Source: an uncultured Oscillospiraceae bacterium
GTDB lineage: Bacteria > Bacillota > Clostridia > Oscillospirales > Oscillospiraceae
DNA: 64,000 nt
Assembly: GCA_934646185.1 (NCBI GenBank)
Contig: CAKUEH010000006.1
Location: 1-64,000 of the forward strand
Direction of reading: 5' to 3'
Made by a program: the position numbers and the translations under genes. Of the stretch, positions 50,204 to 59,300 are shown in pieces. Position 1 is the stretch's first letter. The number at the start of each line of letters is the position of its first letter. The notes under the pieces are model-generated. The model was not told the DNA's origin, did not search any database, and worked only from the letters and a program-made list of their open reading frames with translations.

Positions 50204-50306
50204 GTAGGGGCCGACGACTCTGTCGGCCCTGAAAATGCTGCGGATTTGCATAGAATTCCTGTAAAATCGGTCTGCGCTGAGGGGCGATGTGGGCATCGCC
50301 CCCTAC
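50204..50306. repeat. GTAGGGG…CCCCTAC element, copy 8
   Basis: A 103-bp copy in the opposite orientation to copy 7, so the two form a head-to-head pair. They occupy half of the 419-bp gap before the ruv operon; the rest holds a TATAAT at 50365. Confidence 0.8.
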
Positions 50307-50364
50307 AACTGACACGGAAACCTTTGGTGCGTGCAAATTTTGGGCTGCTCTGGTTTTGCGGAAC

Positions 50365-50370
50365 TATTAT
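50365..50370 (-). promoter_or_regulatory. -10 box possibly driving the ruv operon
   Basis: TATAAT on the minus strand, with only a poor -35. Transcription would pass through repeat copies 8 and 7 before the first gene. Confidence 0.35.
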
Positions 50371-50402
50371 AGCATATTCCACCTCAAAAAAACAGCCTTA
50401 TC

Positions 50403-51050
50403 TCAGCAGCACAGAATGACCGGACAGCCGGCGCGGCCGGAGAGGCAGGACAGGACCTGCATGGCCGCGCATACGCCGCAGCAGGCGCGGCTCAGGTCGA
50501 CGTGCTCGAAGCCGAAGCCGGTCTGCCGGTTGTGGTAGACCGTGCCGCTGCGGCCGATCTGGTCGCGGGCGGCGGCGTATTCCGCGTTCGCCGGATCCAT
50601 GGCGCAGGCTCTTGTGATCTGCTCATAGCCCAGCACCCGGTTTCCGAGATTCGTGTTCGCGACGGCGGCGAGATAATACCACTGCGCTGTGCGCTGCGTC
50701 TCGGGCACGGTGTTCAGCTCGCGCAGCGCGCGTTCGTATTCCTGCACAAAGATGTACCGCCGCGCGGACTCCATCGGGTCGGCTCCCGACCAGGCGTCCT
50801 GATAGCCCTGCCGGTACCAGCCCGCGAAGGGGTCTTCCTGATAGCTCCGCTGCTGGGTGTTCACGCGCGGCTGCGGGTTTTTGATCTGGTCATAGGCGGC
50901 GTTGATGCGGTTCATCATCTCCGCCGCGTGCTGGTCGCCCGGATTCATGTCCGGGTGATATTTTTTGGCCAGCGCGCGGTAGGCGCGCTTGACCTCCTCG
51001 TCGCTCGCGTCCGGCGTCAGGCCGAGCACGCTGTATGGATCGTCGATCAT
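50403..51050 (-). CDS. J-domain protein with a Cys-rich C-terminus
   Basis: A 215-residue protein: an N-terminal J domain (DPYSVLGLTPDASDEEVKRAYRALAKKYHPDMNPG, with HPD), a Gln/Arg linker, a TPR-like region (YIFVQEYERALRELNTVPETQRTAQWYYLAAVANTNLGN, ~95-150) and a Cys-rich, membrane-prone end (CCGVCAAMQVLSCL). The J domain would stimulate a DnaK-type ATPase; the target is unknown. The start at 51050 is preferred over 51056, which lies on the Shine-Dalgarno. The gene follows the DUF5685-like gene by two bases. Confidence 0.85.
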   Translation of the reverse strand: MIDDPYSVLGLTPDASDEEVKRAYRALAKKYHPDMNPGDQHAAEMMNRINAAYDQIKNPQPRVNTQQRSYQEDPFAGWYRQGYQDAWSGADPMESARRYIFVQEYERALRELNTVPETQRTAQWYYLAAVANTNLGNRVLGYEQITRACAMDPANAEYAAARDQIGRSGTVYHNRQTGFGFEHVDLSRACCGVCAAMQVLSCLSGRAGCPVILCC

Positions 51051-51052
51051 GT

Positions 51053-51874
51053 TCATTCCTCCTGCTTCGTCCGGAATGCCGCGTCAAAGCGCGTCCAGAC
51101 GCCGGAATATAGGATATTCTGCAGCAGCGCCGCGTCCTGCACGATGGGCAGGCGCTCGAATGCCTCCGCCGCGTCGCCCGCCAGGAGCGTCAGCTGCGGG
51201 CGGAAGTCCGCGCCGCTCTGTATGCCAAGCAGCGCCAGCGGATTATACTGGCTCCGCTTGCGATCTGCCTCCAGATCGCAGGCAGCGTCCATAAAATAGA
51301 TCAGCTTGCCGAGACTCCAGCCAAACTGCCGCAGAAGCGGTGTCCAGCGGTCTTCCTTTACCGTGAACAGCTCCGCCATCAGCGCGCCGAAGGCGTTGGC
51401 GGGCGTCTCGGAATAGACCGCGCGGTCTTCCTCCGCCTGCGCAATCGCTTGAAGCGAAGCGCGGATGGCGGCGGCCTTGTCCGGGTACTGCGCCGCGGCC
51501 CGCTTTGCGCCGGGGCCGAGAAGTCCCGCGGCGGCTGCGGCAGAGAGACGTTTGTCGTCGTGCCAGTCGTCGCGGCGGTTTTCATAGGCGAGCAGGCAGT
51601 TCATCGCCGCCGCGTAGCCGGTGAATCCCGTCTGCGTCCAGCGCTGCGCCTGCGCGGGATGGCGCAGACAGCGCCCCGCGCCGGACTGTTCATCCGGCTC
51701 ATAGAGTGCGGACAGAAACAGCGTCAGAAACGCCATATCATATGTTAATGCCAGCGCCGGGACCGGCCCGTAACCATGGTACAGCGCGCGGCACAGTCCG
51801 CAGTAGACGCTTTTGTAGCGCATCCGCTGCGCCGTATCCAGCCGCGCGAGGTCGGTGATCACGTATCCGAACAT
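51053..51874 (-). CDS. DUF5685-like protein
   Basis: A 273-residue protein of unknown function. The start MFGYVITDLARLDTAQRMRYKSVYCGLCRAL, with a CGLC pair, and the late FMDAACDLEADRKRSQYNPL match a family seen in Clostridia next to J-domain genes. It is all-helical and rich in Ala, with acidic DxxxD-like positions as in helical enzymes of isoprenoid metabolism; that likeness is only by eye. GAAGGAG precedes ATG 51874. It overlaps the BrkB-like gene by 16 bases. Confidence 0.75.
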   Translation of the reverse strand: MFGYVITDLARLDTAQRMRYKSVYCGLCRALYHGYGPVPALALTYDMAFLTLFLSALYEPDEQSGAGRCLRHPAQAQRWTQTGFTGYAAAMNCLLAYENRRDDWHDDKRLSAAAAAGLLGPGAKRAAAQYPDKAAAIRASLQAIAQAEEDRAVYSETPANAFGALMAELFTVKEDRWTPLLRQFGWSLGKLIYFMDAACDLEADRKRSQYNPLALLGIQSGADFRPQLTLLAGDAAEAFERLPIVQDAALLQNILYSGVWTRFDAAFRTKQEE

Positions 51875-52701
51875 TCCGGGTTCTCCTTCGGCTTTTTCCA
51901 GTCGAACAGCGCGTGATTCAGAAGCGCGCCGTAAAACAAAATGGAGATGCAGGCATACAGCCACAGCAGCATCAGAAGCAGCACGGACAGGCTCCCGTAG
52001 AGCGCCGAGGCTTTGGCGATGTGGTTGACATACCACGAATAGATCTCCGAATACACCACCCACGCGCAGGCCGCGCCCGCCGCGCCGGGCAGGACGTGGA
52101 CGAACCGCTGCCGCCGGGCGGGCAATGCCAGAAAAACGCCCGAAAACAGCGCCGTCAGCAGAACGAGCGAATACAGATGCAGATTCCGCAGCACCGGCTC
52201 CAGCACGGCGGCGAGGGAAAAGCCGCGCGCGTCCAGAAACGCCAGCAGCGCCTGCCCGCCGACATAGAGCCCCAGCGTCAGCAGCAGCGCCAGCAGCATC
52301 CCCACGGTGTAGACCACGCACAGAAGCCGCCGGTGCAGATACCGCCGCGTCTCGCGCGCCTCCAGAACGGCGTTGAGGCCGTAAAGCAGACTCAGCATGC
52401 CCTTTGAGGCCGACCAGAGCGTCAGCACGGCGCTCGCGGAGATGATCGCCGCCGAGCTTGATCCGTAGAGCGTCCGGATGAAATATTCCAGCAGCCGCAG
52501 CAGCCAGTCCGGCGCGAGCTGCGCGCAGAGCCCCAGCAGATGCTCGAGCGTCAGCGGCGTGTAGGGAAGCAGCGACAAAAGCAGACTCACGATCGGAAAC
52601 ACGGACAGCAGCAGGAAAAACGAGGCGTTGCCCGCGTAGATGGGGATCTGCATGGCCGTAATGCGCGCAGACAGCTGCGCGATGCGTTTTTTTAGATCCA
52701 A
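51859..52701 (-). CDS. YihY/BrkB-family membrane protein
   Basis: A 280-residue protein with six helices, from IYAGNASFFLLLSVFPIVSLLLSLLP to LLMLLWLYACISILFYGALLNH, the YihY/BrkB pattern. Function is not established; transport or envelope roles have been suggested. The start is TTG 52701 with AGGAGGGA at ideal spacing; the open frame extends upstream but without a ribosome binding site. First gene of the BrkB-DUF5685-J operon. Confidence 0.85.
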   Translation of the reverse strand: MDLKKRIAQLSARITAMQIPIYAGNASFFLLLSVFPIVSLLLSLLPYTPLTLEHLLGLCAQLAPDWLLRLLEYFIRTLYGSSSAAIISASAVLTLWSASKGMLSLLYGLNAVLEARETRRYLHRRLLCVVYTVGMLLALLLTLGLYVGGQALLAFLDARGFSLAAVLEPVLRNLHLYSLVLLTALFSGVFLALPARRQRFVHVLPGAAGAACAWVVYSEIYSWYVNHIAKASALYGSLSVLLLMLLWLYACISILFYGALLNHALFDWKKPKENPECSDT

Positions 52702-52727
52702 GCGTGTCCCTCCTATACCCGAAAGTT

Positions 52728-52734
52728 TTCGACA
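52728..52734 (-). promoter_or_regulatory. Candidate Spo0A box (minus strand)
   Basis: TGTCGAA, the Spo0A consensus, on the minus strand upstream of the BrkB-like gene. Seven bases alone are weak evidence. Confidence 0.3.
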
Positions 52735-52812
52735 AAAGCCGCTCCGGCTTGTACAGAATTGCCAAAGCATGGACGATTTTCCTGTAAAAATCATCTAAAA
52801 TCCCGGCGGTTT

Positions 52813-52819
52813 TGTCGAA
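52813..52819 (+). promoter_or_regulatory. Candidate Spo0A box (plus strand)
   Basis: TGTCGAA within TTTTGTCGAATCACG, 69 bases before the DUF6514-like gene. With the site at 52728 it makes two consensus boxes in one 186-bp divergent region. Confidence 0.3.
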
Positions 52820-52887
52820 TCACGCGAAATGTTTTTATTTGCGAATTGCGGAAGTTATGGTTCAATAGCTCTGGGAGGGAGAATACC

Positions 52888-53163
52888 ATGAGAAATAAAA
52901 GTCTGATCCACACGAAGGACGTCAAAACACAGGAGGGCACGCCGCTGCATCTGGAATATTATCTGCTGAACGACAGCGTGCTGGGCGGCTGCGCCGAATG
53001 CTACGGCGTGGAGATCCTCGCGCAGACCGGCGAGGCGCAGTGCTATGCGGGCATCCCGCGCATCACCATGCGCGGCACCAGTATCTTCACGCTCATCGAC
53101 CAGCTGGCCTACTTCGCCGTCACGCCGGATTCGCTGAACGATGTGCTTCAGGACTGGCTGTAG
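52888..53163 (+). CDS. Small DUF6514-like protein
   Basis: A 91-residue protein (LEYYLLNDSVLGGCAECYGVEI … TIFTLIDQLAYFAVTPDSLNDVL-like end), matching by eye a small family of unknown function in Clostridia. GGGAGGGAG precedes ATG 52888. Monocistronic, upstream of nrdR with its own promoter. Confidence 0.7.
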   Translation: MRNKSLIHTKDVKTQEGTPLHLEYYLLNDSVLGGCAECYGVEILAQTGEAQCYAGIPRITMRGTSIFTLIDQLAYFAVTPDSLNDVLQDWL

Positions 53164-53170
53164 AAAAAAG

Positions 53171-53199
53171 TAGACAAGCCCTCTCTTTTTTGCTACAAT
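53171..53199 (+). promoter_or_regulatory. Promoter of nrdR
   Basis: TAGACA (53171-53176), 17 bases, TACAAT (53194-53199), 65 bases before the start. Confidence 0.6.
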
Positions 53200-53263
53200 C
53201 ATAACAGAAAATGGGCAGATGTGCAAGATGCGTGTCCGCCGGAAGAAGAGAGGAGTTTTCGCC

Positions 53264-53719
53264 ATGAAGTGCCCGTACTGCGGCTATCAGGAGAGCAAGG
53301 TCGTCGATTCCCGTCACTCGGACGACGGGCTGAGCATTCGCCGCCGCCGCGAATGCCTGCAGTGCCAGAAGCGGTTTACCACATATGAAACGGTCGAGAG
53401 CCTGCCCATCGTCGTCATCAAGCGCGACAGCAGCCGCCAGCAATTCGACCGCAACAAGATCCTCAACGGCATGCTGCGCGCATGCGAAAAGCGCCCGGTC
53501 GCGCTGGCCGAGCTGGAAAAGGCGACCGATGAGATCGAACAGGCCATCCAGAACTCGCTCGACCGGGAGATCTCCACGGAAAAGATCGGAGAGCTCGTCA
53601 TGGAGCGTCTGAAGCCGCTCGACGAGGTCGCGTATGTCCGCTTTGCGTCCGTCTACCGTCAGTTTAAGGACATCGACAGCTTCATGCGCGAGCTGAACAA
53701 GATCCTCGAAGAACGCTGA
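53264..53719 (+). CDS. nrdR: Transcriptional repressor NrdR
   Basis: A 151-residue repressor of ribonucleotide reductase genes. The zinc ribbon MKCPYCGYQESKVVDSR … RRRRECLQCQKRFTTYE binds DNA; the ATP-cone (VVIKRDSSRQQFDRNKILNGMLRACEKRPV) senses ATP/dATP. Length and sequence are typical. AGAGGAG precedes ATG 53264. Its targets would be NrdR boxes elsewhere in the genome. Confidence 0.97.
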   Translation: MKCPYCGYQESKVVDSRHSDDGLSIRRRRECLQCQKRFTTYETVESLPIVVIKRDSSRQQFDRNKILNGMLRACEKRPVALAELEKATDEIEQAIQNSLDREISTEKIGELVMERLKPLDEVAYVRFASVYRQFKDIDSFMRELNKILEER

Positions 53720-53725
53720 ATCGTC

Positions 53726-53763
53726 ACGCCCTGCTGCGTCAGCCGCAGCGGGGCGTTTTTTTA
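53726..53763 (+). terminator. Terminator of nrdR
   Basis: CGCCCTGCTGCG pairs with CGCAGCGGGGCG, followed by TTTTTTT. Confidence 0.88.
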
Positions 53764-53785
53764 CACATCTTTCTCCGCTTGCCTA

Positions 53786-53815
53786 TTGTCAATCCGGACG
53801 GATTTGTGCTAAACT
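53786..53815 (+). promoter_or_regulatory. Probable promoter of the MMPL-GLUG operon
   Basis: TTGTCA (53786-53791), 18 bases, TAAACT (53810-53815), about 40 bases before the start. Confidence 0.5.
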
Positions 53816-53856
53816 GGATTGAATTTTCAGGAGAATCATACACAGGAGTGTGAATC

Positions 53857-56334
53857 ATGCGTCAGGAACCGAAACACAACGAAGAGGGCTTCATGTACAA
53901 GCTCGCCAGCTTTATTGTCGACAAACGGAATCTGATCTTTCTGATCGTCGCCATCGGGCTGGTGTTTTCCGTGTTCTCACGGAATTGGGTGCAGGTGGAG
54001 AACCAGCTTTCGGCGTATCTGCCGAAGGACTCGGAGACGTATCAGGGCCTGCATCTGATGGAGGATGAATTCATCACGTTCGGCACGGCCAAGGTCATGC
54101 TCGTCAACGTGACCTATGACGAGGCGCAGGCCGTGTCCGAACGGCTCGAAGCCGTCGACGGCGTGCAGAGCGTCGCCTTTGACGACACAAAGGAGCACTA
54201 TACCAACGCCTCTGCGCTCTATAATATTACCTTCGACTATTCCGAGACGGACGAGATGTGCGAGACGGTCATGAACCGGGTCGAGGACGAGCTGTCCGGC
54301 TACGACATGTACGTCTCGGCGACCTTCGGCGATACGGCGTCCAAGACGCTGGCGCAGGAGATCGGCGTGATCGTCATCATCGTGGCGATCGTCGTGGTGT
54401 CCGTGCTGATTTTGACCTCGCAGACCTATGCGGAGGTGCCGGTGCTGCTCATCACGTTCATCGCGGCCGCGCTTTTGAACATGGGCACGAATTTCCTGCT
54501 CGGCACGATCTCGTTCGTGTCGAACTCCGTTACCATCGTGCTGCAGCTGGCGCTGTCTGTGGACTACGCGATCATTTTCTGCAACCGCTATAAGGAAGAG
54601 CACGAGACGCTTCCCATTCGCGAGGCCGTCATCGTCGCCCTGAGTAAGGCCGTGCCGGAGATCTGCGGCAGCAGCCTCACGACCATCGGCGGCCTCGTCG
54701 CGATGCTGTTTATGGAGTTCCGGCTGGGCTTCGATCTCGGCATCTGCCTGATCAAATCCATTTTCTTCTCGCTGTTTGCGGTGTTCTTCCTCATGCCGGG
54801 CCTTCTGATGCTCTTCGGCAAGAAAATTGACGCCACGCGGCACAAAAACTTCGTGCCCAAGATCCCGTTCGTCGGCAGATTCGCATATGCGACGAAGAAG
54901 ATCATTCCGCCCATTTTTCTGGTGGTCATCATCGGCGCCATGCTCTTTGCGAACAACTGCCCGTATGTCTACGGCTTCAGCTATCTGGAGACGACGAAGC
55001 GCTCGGAGCAGCAGATCGCGGACGATCTGATGGACGAGACGTTCGGGTCGACGAATATGGTCGCCGTCGTGGTTCCGGCGGGGGATTACACAGCGGAGAA
55101 GAAGCTGCTGGACGAGCTCGGGACCTACGACGAGGTCGACTCCACGCTGGGCCTTTCCAACGTCGAGGCCATGGGCGGCTACATGCTGACCGACGCGCTG
55201 ACGCCCCGGCAGTTTTCCGAGCTGACCGACCTGGATTACGAGGTCGCAGAGCTTCTCTACGCGGCCTACGCCGCGGACGGCGGCAATTACGGCAAGATCA
55301 TCGGGGGCCTGCCCAATTATTCCGTGCCGCTGCTCGACATGTTCACCTTCCTCTACGGCGAAATGCAGGACGGCTACGTCACGCTCGACGCCGATATGAC
55401 CGATACGCTCGAAAGCGCCTATTCCCAGATCACCAACGCGCGCAAGCAGCTGCAGTCTGACAAGTATACCCGCATGCTCGTCTATCTAAACCTGCCTGTG
55501 GGCGGCGACGAGACCTATGACTTCCTCGACCAGATGCGCCTCGTCGCGCGGAAATATTACCCGGACGGCGATGTGTACGTCGTGGGCGATTCCTCGTCCG
55601 AGCAGGATTTCAAGACCTCATTCTCGCGCGACAATGTCGTCGTGTCGGTGCTGTCCATCCTGATCGTTCTGGTCGTGCTGCTGTTCACGTTCAAATCCGC
55701 GGGGATCCCGGTGCTGCTGATCCTGGTCATTCAGGGCAGTATCTGGATCAACTACGGCATCCCGACCATCACGAACAGCCCCCTGTTTTTCCTCAGCTAT
55801 CTGGTCGTCTCGTCCATCCAGATGGGCGCGAACATCGATTACGCCATCGTCACGACCAGCCGCTTTATGGAATTCAAGGACAAAATGCCCAAAAAGGACG
55901 CGATCATCGAGACGATGAACCTGTCCTTCCCGACGATCATCACCTCGGGCCTCATGATGGCCATCGCCGGCATCCTGATCGGCCAGATGACCTCCAACGC
56001 CGCCATCGCCGGCATCGGCGACAGCCTCGGCCGCGGCACGATCATTACGATCATCATCGTCATGTTCATTCTCCCGCAGATCCTGCTGCTGGGCGAAAAG
56101 GTCATTGACAAGACCGCGTTCGACATGCCCTCCGCCGTTTCCTCGCACCAGTCCGCGGGCCGCGTGCGCATCGACGGCATGGTGCGCGGCGAGATCCACG
56201 GGCAGATCAGCGGCGTCGTGCACGCGGTCGTGGAGGGAGACGTCAATATCAGCCTGCTCTCCGGCGCTGTGGAGCCGGAAAACGCGGACGCGGCGGAGGA
56301 GCAGACGGAAAAGGAGGATGACGCGCATGAATAA
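53857..56334 (+). CDS. MMPL/RND-family exporter with a bactofilin-like tail
   Basis: An 825-residue RND-type membrane protein. Two repeats of one helix, an extracytoplasmic loop, then a five-helix sterol-sensing-like block (IGVIVIIVAIVVVSVLIL … LQLALSVDYAIIF; VVVSVLSILIVLVVLLF … IQMGANIDYAIVTTSRFM) are clear; the Asp-Tyr pairs are the proton-relay positions. The C-terminal tail (~765-805, GRVRIDGMVRGEIHGQISGVV…GDV) has regularly spaced glycines like a short bactofilin-type beta helix, followed by an acidic end. It overlaps the next gene by eight bases. Likely exports or organises a lipid or surface component with that partner (inference). Confidence 0.88.
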   Translation: MRQEPKHNEEGFMYKLASFIVDKRNLIFLIVAIGLVFSVFSRNWVQVENQLSAYLPKDSETYQGLHLMEDEFITFGTAKVMLVNVTYDEAQAVSERLEAVDGVQSVAFDDTKEHYTNASALYNITFDYSETDEMCETVMNRVEDELSGYDMYVSATFGDTASKTLAQEIGVIVIIVAIVVVSVLILTSQTYAEVPVLLITFIAAALLNMGTNFLLGTISFVSNSVTIVLQLALSVDYAIIFCNRYKEEHETLPIREAVIVALSKAVPEICGSSLTTIGGLVAMLFMEFRLGFDLGICLIKSIFFSLFAVFFLMPGLLMLFGKKIDATRHKNFVPKIPFVGRFAYATKKIIPPIFLVVIIGAMLFANNCPYVYGFSYLETTKRSEQQIADDLMDETFGSTNMVAVVVPAGDYTAEKKLLDELGTYDEVDSTLGLSNVEAMGGYMLTDALTPRQFSELTDLDYEVAELLYAAYAADGGNYGKIIGGLPNYSVPLLDMFTFLYGEMQDGYVTLDADMTDTLESAYSQITNARKQLQSDKYTRMLVYLNLPVGGDETYDFLDQMRLVARKYYPDGDVYVVGDSSSEQDFKTSFSRDNVVVSVLSILIVLVVLLFTFKSAGIPVLLILVIQGSIWINYGIPTITNSPLFFLSYLVVSSIQMGANIDYAIVTTSRFMEFKDKMPKKDAIIETMNLSFPTIITSGLMMAIAGILIGQMTSNAAIAGIGDSLGRGTIITIIIVMFILPQILLLGEKVIDKTAFDMPSAVSSHQSAGRVRIDGMVRGEIHGQISGVVHAVVEGDVNISLLSGAVEPENADAAEEQTEKEDDAHE

Positions 56335-59300
56335 CAGAACGCTTCGGGCCCGCGTAGGCGCGGTGCTGCTGGCGCTGGCGCTTTGCCTCGCCGTTCTTCC
56401 GGCAGCCGCGGCGGACGGCACGCAGACCGTCTGGCTGGACTCTGCGGCCGATTTTGCCGCGTTTGCGAAAAACTGCTCGCTCGATACCTGGTCGCAGGGC
56501 AAGACGTTTGTCCTGCGCGCGGATATTTCGCTCGCCGGTGTGGACGTTTCGCCTGCCGCCTCCTTCGGCGGCGCGTTTGAAGGAGGCGGGCATACCATCT
56601 CCGATCTTGATCTCACGGAAAACGCCAGCCCCGCCGGACTGTTCGGCACGATCCTGCCCGGCGGCAGCGTGGAAAACCTGAATGTCGCGGGCTCTGTGGC
56701 CGCGGGCGGCGATAAGATCGCCTGCGGCGGCATCGCGGGCGAGAATTACGGCAGGATCGTCCGCTGCACGTTTACCGGCATGGTGCAGGGCGACACACAG
56801 ATCGGCGGCATCACAGGCCGCAATCAGGTCTCCGGACAGATCGTCAGCTGCTCGTTCGAAGGAAAGGTGCAGGGCACGACCGCCACGGGCGGCATCGCGG
56901 GCCAGAACGCGGGCATCATCCGCCACTGCACGAACAGCGGCAGCGTCAACGTCAACAATGTCGACGCCGCGCTGAGCCTCAGCGACATCCAGATCGACAC
57001 GACGCTCGATCTTGCCAATCTCGCAACCGCGCAGACCCTCCTCACGACCACCGCCACCGGCGGCGTCGCGGGCCGGAATACCGGCATGATCGCGGGCTGC
57101 AAGAATACCGGCACGGTTGGCTATGAGCATGTCGGCTATAACGTCGGCGGCATCGCGGGCGTGACGAGCGGGTATCTGCTGAACAACACGAATTCCGGCA
57201 CGATCTACGGCCGCAAGGACGTCGGCGGCATCGCCGGTCAGGTCGAGCCGTATGTCGCCGTGACCGTCTCCGAGAGCACGAAGCAGCAGCTGCAGACCCA
57301 GCTGCAGGAATTAAAAGCGCTCACCGATCAGGCGACCGCCGACGCGGGCGGCGCGGCGAGCGACCTCGGCGCGCAGCTGGCCGGAATGGGAACGTATCTC
57401 GACAGCGCTGCAAACGCGGCCAATAATCTGCGCGCGACCGCGACCATCGACGCGGGCGCGCTGGCAAACGGCGGCGTGAGCGGCGGGGCAGACCTCGCCG
57501 TCGGGGACGCCTCGGCGGGCATCGGCGCCGTCATCGGCGCGGGAACGGACGGCGGCGTCAGCGTCGACACGCATCCGCTGGAGATCGAGGGCCACAAGGA
57601 CGCCGGGATCGGCGCGGGCGTGGGCGGATATCTCGATCCGTCCGATATTTCGATCTCCGGCGGCACGGACGGCTCCGGCGCGCTCAGCGCGTCGCTGCAG
57701 ATGAACGCGGACGCCTCCATGCCGGAGCTGGCAGGCGCGCTGAGCGGCATGGGCGCGCAGATGCGCGCCATCGGCTCGCAGGCCGCGAGTCTGTCCGGGA
57801 CGCTGCAGAAGGATGTGCAGGCCGTCAGCGACAAGCTGGACGAGATCAGCGCGACCGTCTTTGACGTCATGGACAGTCTGGAAAACCGCGATCTTGTGAC
57901 CGACGGCTCGCAGACCGACCCGGACAGCATCACGATGGGCGCGCTGCGCGGCTGTGAAAACACAGGCGCGGTGCAGGCCGACCGCAACGTCGGCGGCATC
58001 GCGGGCGCGATGGGCATGGAGGCGGGCACCGACCCCGAGAGCGACGTCAGCAAGAGCCTGTCATCGACCGAGCGCAAGCAGTATGAGCTGCGCGCCGTTT
58101 TGCAGCGCTGCGTCTCTGCGGGCGCGGTCACGGCCAAGAAGGACTGCGCCGCGGCCATCTGCGGCCGGATGGATCTCGGCCTGATCGACGGCTGCGAGGC
58201 CTACGGCAGCGTTGAGAGCCAGAGCGGCGATTATGTCGGCGGCGTCGCGGGCATCTGCAGCGCGGCGATCGAGAGCTGCTGGGCCAAATGTACGCTTTCC
58301 GGCGGCCGCTATGTCGGCGGCATCACCGGCACGGGCGTGACGGACAGCGCGACGGGCGGCGGCAGTACCGTCTCCGGCTGCGTGTCGCTCGTGGCCGTTA
58401 CGGAGTATTCGCAGTACGCGGGCGCGATCAGCGGCAGCGGCGCGGGCGCGTTCGCGGATAACGTGTTCGTCTCCGACACGCTGGCCGGACTCGACGGCGC
58501 AAGCACCGCCGGACAGGCGGAGCCGGTCGTGTATGAAGCGCTGCTGGCAAACGGAGCGCTGCCTGACGAATTCCGGACCTTTACCGTGCGGTTTGCTGCG
58601 AACGGCGAGATGCTCAAGACCGTCGCGGTCAGCTACGGCGATTCTCTGCCGGACAGCGTGTACCCGGATATTCCGGCTGTCGACGGACAGTACGGCGAGT
58701 GGGACGTGCAGTCTCTGAACGACATTCGGTTTGACACCACCGTGACCGCGCAGTATCATGCCAGCATCGACGCGCTCCCGAGCGACGCGCAGCGCGCCGA
58801 CGGCAGGCCCGTCTTCCTGGCAGAGGGCGCGTATACGAGCGCCGACCGCCTGCAGGCCCAGCCGCAGGCCATCACGCCCGCCGCCTTCGGCGAGATCTCC
58901 GCCAGCATCCCGGAGGCTGTCCGGAAATACTGCGAAAATATCGCGGACGGCCATGCGCCCGCCGCGCATGTGGCGCGCTCCGTTGTCGAGCAGTGGCAGC
59001 TCCGCCTGCCGGACGACGGCGCGGACACGCACACCATCCGCTTCCGCGCGCCCGACGGGCAGTCCGGCAAGCTGGATATCTATCTGGAAAACGAAGCCGG
59101 CGTCTGGCAGAAGGCGACTACGACCGAGGTCGGCAGCTATCTGTCCTTTGAGGCTGCCGGGCAGACCGTGCAGCTCGCGGCGCTGTCCACATTCCCCGTC
59201 TGGTGGGTGTGGATCGTGCTGGCCGGACTTGCGGCGCTGCTGGTGCTGCTGATCATTCATCTGATCCATAAGGCCGGCAAGGCCCGCCGCCGTCAGATGC

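Noticed and set aside
51053..52765. A 570-codon frame continuing the DUF5685-like protein upstream
   Set aside because: The upstream part is an out-of-frame shadow of the BrkB-like gene; ATG 51874 with GAAGGAG starts the real product.
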